Source: an uncultured Tenacibaculum sp. (GTDB taxonomy: Bacteria > Bacteroidota > Bacteroidia > Flavobacteriales > Flavobacteriaceae). From it: a DNA stretch of 64,000 bases. Below, piece by piece: positions 61,032 to 64,000 of this stretch (within the stretch, counting starts at the first letter, position 1; every line of letters begins with the position of its first letter). Position numbers and translations under genes: made by a program. The notes beneath the pieces were generated by a model. It had not been told where the DNA came from. It saw only the letters and a program-made list of their open reading frames with translations, and did not search any database. Location: assembly GCF_947495995.1 (NCBI RefSeq), contig NZ_CANMAX010000001.1:744001-808000 (forward strand), given 5' to 3'.

Positions 61032-61133
61032 TTAGCAGACAGAACATAAAAAGTTAAAGGGTTCTTTATCGTTTTCTTCACCAGATTGTGGTTTAACCCA
61101 ACTTTGTGTTTCTACGTAACATAAAAGATTCAT
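61032..61133 (-). CDS. Possible 33-aa cysteine-containing peptide
   Basis: ATG at 61131-61133 (minus), stop at 61032-61034. It contains MNLLCYVETQSWVKPQ and ends FLCSVC. It lies just upstream of the peptidase gene. The only support is an open frame with three cysteines; it may be leader sequence. Confidence 0.25.
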   Translation of the reverse strand: MNLLCYVETQSWVKPQSGEENDKEPFNFLCSVC

Positions 61134-61233
61134 TATAAAACAACACTAATTAATAGCAATACAAATATACAACATACTACAATTAAAAACAAACATTTTG
61201 CAAATTGTTTTTGTAATTTGTTATATTAAATAA

Positions 61234-61272
61234 AAAACAAAAGCTCAAAATTAGATTTCGAGCTTTTGTTTT
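61234..61272 (-). terminator. Terminator of the DUF2589-type gene group
   Basis: AAAACAAAAGCTC pairs with GAGCTTTTGTTTT (13 bp), T-rich at the end on both strands. It lies 38 bp after the 61310 stop. Confidence 0.88.
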
Positions 61273-61309
61273 TTGTGATATTACTGTTTTTCAGCTTTTT
61301 GTAAGTTGC

Positions 61310-61855
61310 TTACAAGTTTTCTATTTCGATTTCTTCAGCAAGAAGCAACAAAACATCTGTTTTTGTTACTAAAGATTGAATTTGAGAGGTTATTCCTCGC
61401 AATTGTTCATGCATTGTGCAAAACTGCCAAACTTCATGTATAAATTGAGTAAAATCTGTTCCTGGATCGTATTTAAATTGTTTGGTTTGATAAATAACTC
61501 CCAACAATTGTTTTACTGAAACTTTAGCTTTTTCAATTGTATCTGTTAATCTAGCGTACACTTTCCATAAATCCCCTTGCGCATCAGTTAAAAGTCCCGA
61601 ACAAAATTGTAATAATTGTTTTCTTTTGTGTTGACTATTCTCTGGATGATATGTAGATAATTCTCCTCTTTTTACAGCAAACATAGAAGATTCTGCTAAA
61701 TTATTCTGTTTAAACAACTCTTCGGTTTCTGCTAACCAATCACGTAATTCTTTTGAACTTGCATTACTCTTTTTTTCAAGTAAATCTACTATTGGATGTA
61801 TTTTAGAGAGTTGAGTTTCTAAACTTTTTAAAGTATTAAGGATTGATTTTCTCAT
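61310..61855 (-). CDS. Helical protein of the DUF2589-type group, unrecognised
   Basis: 181 residues, nearly all alpha-helical, soluble, no motif I can name (DLLEKKSNASSKELRDWLAE, FIHEVWQFCTMHEQLRGITS). It starts 2 bp after the preceding gene's stop, so the two are translated together. Function is unknown; it may be a partner of the DUF2589-type proteins upstream. Confidence 0.75.
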   Translation of the reverse strand: MRKSILNTLKSLETQLSKIHPIVDLLEKKSNASSKELRDWLAETEELFKQNNLAESSMFAVKRGELSTYHPENSQHKRKQLLQFCSGLLTDAQGDLWKVYARLTDTIEKAKVSVKQLLGVIYQTKQFKYDPGTDFTQFIHEVWQFCTMHEQLRGITSQIQSLVTKTDVLLLLAEEIEIENL

Positions 61856-61857
61856 TA

Positions 61858-62715
61858 TTATTCAGGCAATAATTTATTACTTACGTTTCCTTCTTCATTT
61901 TCAGAAGCATACCATTCTAAACTTTCTTCTTTTAAAGTCATTTTAATTTGAACGATATTTTCTGGTGGTAATTCTCTTAATTTATGACCTTCTACAATTA
62001 CTCTTGGTCCAGCTTTAGCTGCCGAATCATCTGTTACAGGCGCAGATTTTACATAACCTTTTACATTTTGACTAACCGCATTTTGAGCTCCGATTAAATC
62101 TACTCTAACATATGGAGGAATTGGATATACTTTAGTAAATGCTCTAACCGCTCTTTCTGCATACGCACTTAACTCTTTATCGATACTTAAACCTAATTTT
62201 AAATTCGTATCGAGCTTTACAATTTCTTGATTGATCGAATTCTCTAATTCTGTAACTTTATAATCTGGAAAATCATCTTCAATAGGAGGAGCTAAAGATT
62301 CTTCTCTAGGAGGTTTCACATCATCAAAAGGAACAATATCTTCAACAGGTTTTATTTCTTGAGGAAAAGCAGCAGCTTCATCTTTACTGATTACATCTCC
62401 TTTAACATCACCAATAACATTTTTTTTATAAGGCAAACGATCTTGTAAAACTTTAATCGTTGCATTTCTTAAACTTGTCTTGTTCTCTACACTTGCAACA
62501 TATGTTGTAGTTGTATCATCTTGACCTGTTTCTGCAATTGCTACTGGAATTGTTAATTCTATATTTTCCGCCTTAAAACGTGGTATAGAAAAGTGTTTTA
62601 ACAATTCGTGTTTAGAAAATTGCTCTGCAACTTCTAACGATTTTAAATCAGAAACTAATCTTGCTTCTGCAATACTTGAAGCAATACTCCCTAAATATTC
62701 ATTAAGTTTTACCAT
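61858..62715 (-). CDS. DUF2589-like protein, longer paralogue
   Basis: 285 residues, soluble. The N-terminal part (YLGSIASSIAEARLVSDLKS, then FSIPRFKAENIELTIPVAIAET) parallels the start and the PFLTMLTIPSLRIDEVNVDF segment of the 62793-63413 protein. A central acidic and Pro-rich linker holds DVKPPREESLAPPIEDDFPD. No signal peptide is present. It forms a unit with its two neighbours. Confidence 0.65.
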   Translation of the reverse strand: MVKLNEYLGSIASSIAEARLVSDLKSLEVAEQFSKHELLKHFSIPRFKAENIELTIPVAIAETGQDDTTTTYVASVENKTSLRNATIKVLQDRLPYKKNVIGDVKGDVISKDEAAAFPQEIKPVEDIVPFDDVKPPREESLAPPIEDDFPDYKVTELENSINQEIVKLDTNLKLGLSIDKELSAYAERAVRAFTKVYPIPPYVRVDLIGAQNAVSQNVKGYVKSAPVTDDSAAKAGPRVIVEGHKLRELPPENIVQIKMTLKEESLEWYASENEEGNVSNKLLPE

Positions 62716-62740
62716 TATTTTGTTTTAAGTTTTTAAAAGG

Positions 62741-62765
62741 AAGGCCATTCAAAATGAATGACCTT
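62741..62765 (-). terminator. Hairpin between the DUF2589-type genes
   Basis: AAGGCCATTC pairs with GAATGACCTT with one mismatch, followed on the minus strand by a short T-run. It is probably a partial terminator. Confidence 0.55.
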
Positions 62766-62792
62766 CGAGGTTAGGTTAATTCAAATAAGCTT

Positions 62793-63413
62793 TTAAGCTA
62801 TAGTAGCAATACTATCTTCTAACATGCCTAAAATTCTATTTAATCCTTCTGGTAATTCTTCGTTTACAGCTCTAACTCTAACACCTAAGTTGTATGTTTT
62901 ATCAACTTTAGTTCCTTGAGTTGTGTTTCTTCTGTAAGAAGCAGAAGCTTTAAATTTGATGAACTTGAATTTTAAACCTAGTTTAGCATCTAAAGCAAAC
63001 TTTGTATCGATACTTCTAGTTTCAACAGAACTTAAACGTGCGTTAAAATCAACATTTACTTCATCTATACGTAAAGATGGGATTGTTAACATTGTTAAAA
63101 ACGGAACCTTGATTGCCACGTTACTTTCAAGAAACTGATTGTCTGTATCTGTGTCGGCTGGTAAACCTTCATCAGCAAGTTCGATAGCAGTTTTTCCAAA
63201 ATGTGGGTTAGCTGTAGACTTTTTGTACTTGAAATCGACATAACGTAAATTGTCTACACTTGCTGGATCACCATCATTTTCAAACCCTACTCTCTCGATG
63301 AAATCTACAGTAGCCATAGAAGCTTCTGTTTGGGCTTGGATTGCCGCTTGTAACGGACCTCCGATATACACGTTGAAATCTAAACTGTTTAATTCTGGTA
63401 CTAAATTTGGCAT
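62793..63413 (-). CDS. DUF2589 domain protein
   Basis: 206 residues. The helical N-terminus GPLQAAIQAQTEASMATVDF with FIERVGF, and the later segment AIKVPFLTMLTIPSLRIDEV, match my memory of the DUF2589 family, whose function is unknown. The rest is beta-rich (VNVDFNARLSSVETRSIDTK, LKFKFIKFKASASYRRNT). There is no signal or membrane segment. It is the first gene of a four-gene minus-strand group ending with the peptidase. Confidence 0.78.
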   Translation of the reverse strand: MPNLVPELNSLDFNVYIGGPLQAAIQAQTEASMATVDFIERVGFENDGDPASVDNLRYVDFKYKKSTANPHFGKTAIELADEGLPADTDTDNQFLESNVAIKVPFLTMLTIPSLRIDEVNVDFNARLSSVETRSIDTKFALDAKLGLKFKFIKFKASASYRRNTTQGTKVDKTYNLGVRVRAVNEELPEGLNRILGMLEDSIATIA

Positions 63414-63838
63414 AATAAATAGGATGGTTTTTTAATAGGCTTACTCTGTTTTTTTACATGGTTTTTCTGCTTTCCCCCATGAAAGATTCTAATTTGATTC
63501 TTTCACAAAATGTTTCTGTCCTCTTCTATTAATTCACAAACATATACACCCAAAATAGGTGAACAGATTGCAGTTTTATAGCATCATGATTCAAATGATA
63601 AGCGCTTTACTATAAAAGCTTCAAAAAATATGTTGGAATTAATGTTGAAGAGATTTTAAAAAAATGAAGAAACTCAAGTTAAAACCTCAAAAAAAGTACC
63701 GTTTGGAATTCATACAAAATAGCTCAATTTGCGACTGTATGCCAACTGACGATTACGAGTACAAATATACAATCTTTTTTTAGTTTACACAAACTTTTTG
63801 CTGTTTTTTTTGTAAAATGATTAATTTTAACGTAGTAA
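63414..63838. other. Intergenic region without recognised genes
   Basis: AT-rich stretch of about 420 bp upstream of the DUF2589 gene. The reading frames present have no coding character. It should hold the promoter of the DUF2589-type group, but I could not pick a perfect -7 box with confidence. Confidence 0.5.
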
Positions 63839-63865
63839 AAATCCCGAAACATAATTTCGGGATTT
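63839..63865. terminator. Bidirectional terminator near the right edge
   Basis: AAATCCCGAAA pairs with TTTCGGGATTT (11 bp, 5-nt loop), with a T-run on the plus strand and a T-rich end on the minus strand. It ends the partial minus-strand gene at 63887. Confidence 0.85.
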
Positions 63866-63886
63866 ATTTTTTTGTGATATTGCTGA

Positions 63887-64000
63887 TTATTTACTATCAT
63901 ATCTATCCTCATCAGGATACCAGTAAAGATCATCAACTTCTAGTAAAGTTCCATTTTCATAAGCTTTTAAATAATTCTCTATTGAAAGCATAGTTCCAAA
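63887..64000 (-). CDS. C-terminal end of a gene running off the window
   Basis: An open minus-strand frame from the window edge to TAA at 63887-63889. The visible 37 residues end in an acidic aromatic tail (LEVDDLYWYPDEDRYDSK). An internal ATG at 63989-63991 could instead start a 34-residue protein. The terminator 22 bp downstream supports a real transcript. The family is not recognised. Confidence 0.55.
   Translation of the reverse strand, partial: FGTMLSIENYLKAYENGTLLEVDDLYWYPDEDRYDSK

Noticed and set aside
63724..63936. Minus-strand 70-codon frame near the right edge
   Set aside because: It crosses a strong terminator and overlaps the real end of the edge gene in another frame. Composition is not gene-like.
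1..64000. CRISPR arrays, rRNA genes and IS elements
   Set aside because: No regularly spaced repeats, no rRNA sequence and no transposase gene or terminal inverted repeats were found on reading the window.

Overview
The window is AT-rich (roughly 30% GC by eye) and comes from a member of the Bacteroidetes, most likely a marine Flavobacteriaceae of the Tenacibaculum/Polaribacter kind. The reasons are the many TAnnTTTG -7 promoter boxes, A-rich gene leaders in place of Shine-Dalgarno sites, a LytTR regulator, membrane-anchored AraC regulators, and Flavobacteriia-type housekeeping proteins. The genus is a guess; the phylum is not.

Layout. (1) 1-1383: the end of a LytTR response regulator, then three stand-alone genes for 33-35 residue peptides. 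The peptides differ in their N-terminal part but all end in GASYA(L/I)QH. Each has its own terminator, and two have near-identical promoters preceded by a LytTR-style direct repeat. (2) 1381-7362: glutaryl-CoA dehydrogenase (minus strand), then rnpA, a C-terminal processing protease, a nucleosidase-like protein and a Wzz-like membrane protein. (3) 7397-21543: a surface-polysaccharide cluster running in one direction with mostly overlapping genes. It covers GDP-L-fucose synthesis (gmd, fcl), a SAF-less NeuB-type synthase, a NeuA-KdsC fusion, glycosyltransferases, Wzx, two Wzy/ligase-type membrane proteins, a WcaF-type acetyltransferase and a WcaJ-type initiating transferase. purD follows.

(4) 22924-54185: a mobile element of about 31.2 kb integrated in a tRNA-Leu(CAA) gene. 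It is bounded by a 39-bp perfect direct repeat equal to tRNA nucleotides 1-39. From left to right it holds: an S24-type repressor with two 16-bp operators between divergent promoters; a small early region; a five-gene minus-strand defence block (HsdM, HsdS, an OLD-like ATPase/TOPRIM protein, a DUF262 protein, HsdR); a plus-strand block of about a dozen mostly unrecognised genes; an ArdC-type metallopeptidase fused to a RecA-like ATPase; secreted cargo (an alpha/beta-hydrolase and a lipoprotein); a membrane-bound AraC regulator; and a tyrosine integrase. The plus-strand block encodes many proteins with one hydrophobic helix, beta-rich proteins that could be capsid subunits, a transglutaminase-like protein and a GH108 lysozyme. 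I see no terminase, portal, tail or conjugation gene. My best reading is a tailless, membrane-containing temperate virus, or a satellite derived from one; this is inference.

(5) 54259-64000: chromosomal genes. These are prs, the L25/Ctc ribosomal protein, an ankyrin protein, an OmpA-like protein, a coiled-coil/HhH membrane protein, a cupredoxin-like protein, an AhpD-like protein, an AraC regulator, a TIGR02594-type peptidase and a DUF2589-type gene group. A gene cut by the window edge closes the window.

The strongest candidates for undescribed biology are the GASYALQH peptide family beside the LytTR regulator, and the membrane-protein-rich element. In the element, the lysozyme gene appears to gain a transmembrane tail through a -1 frameshift at an A10 run.
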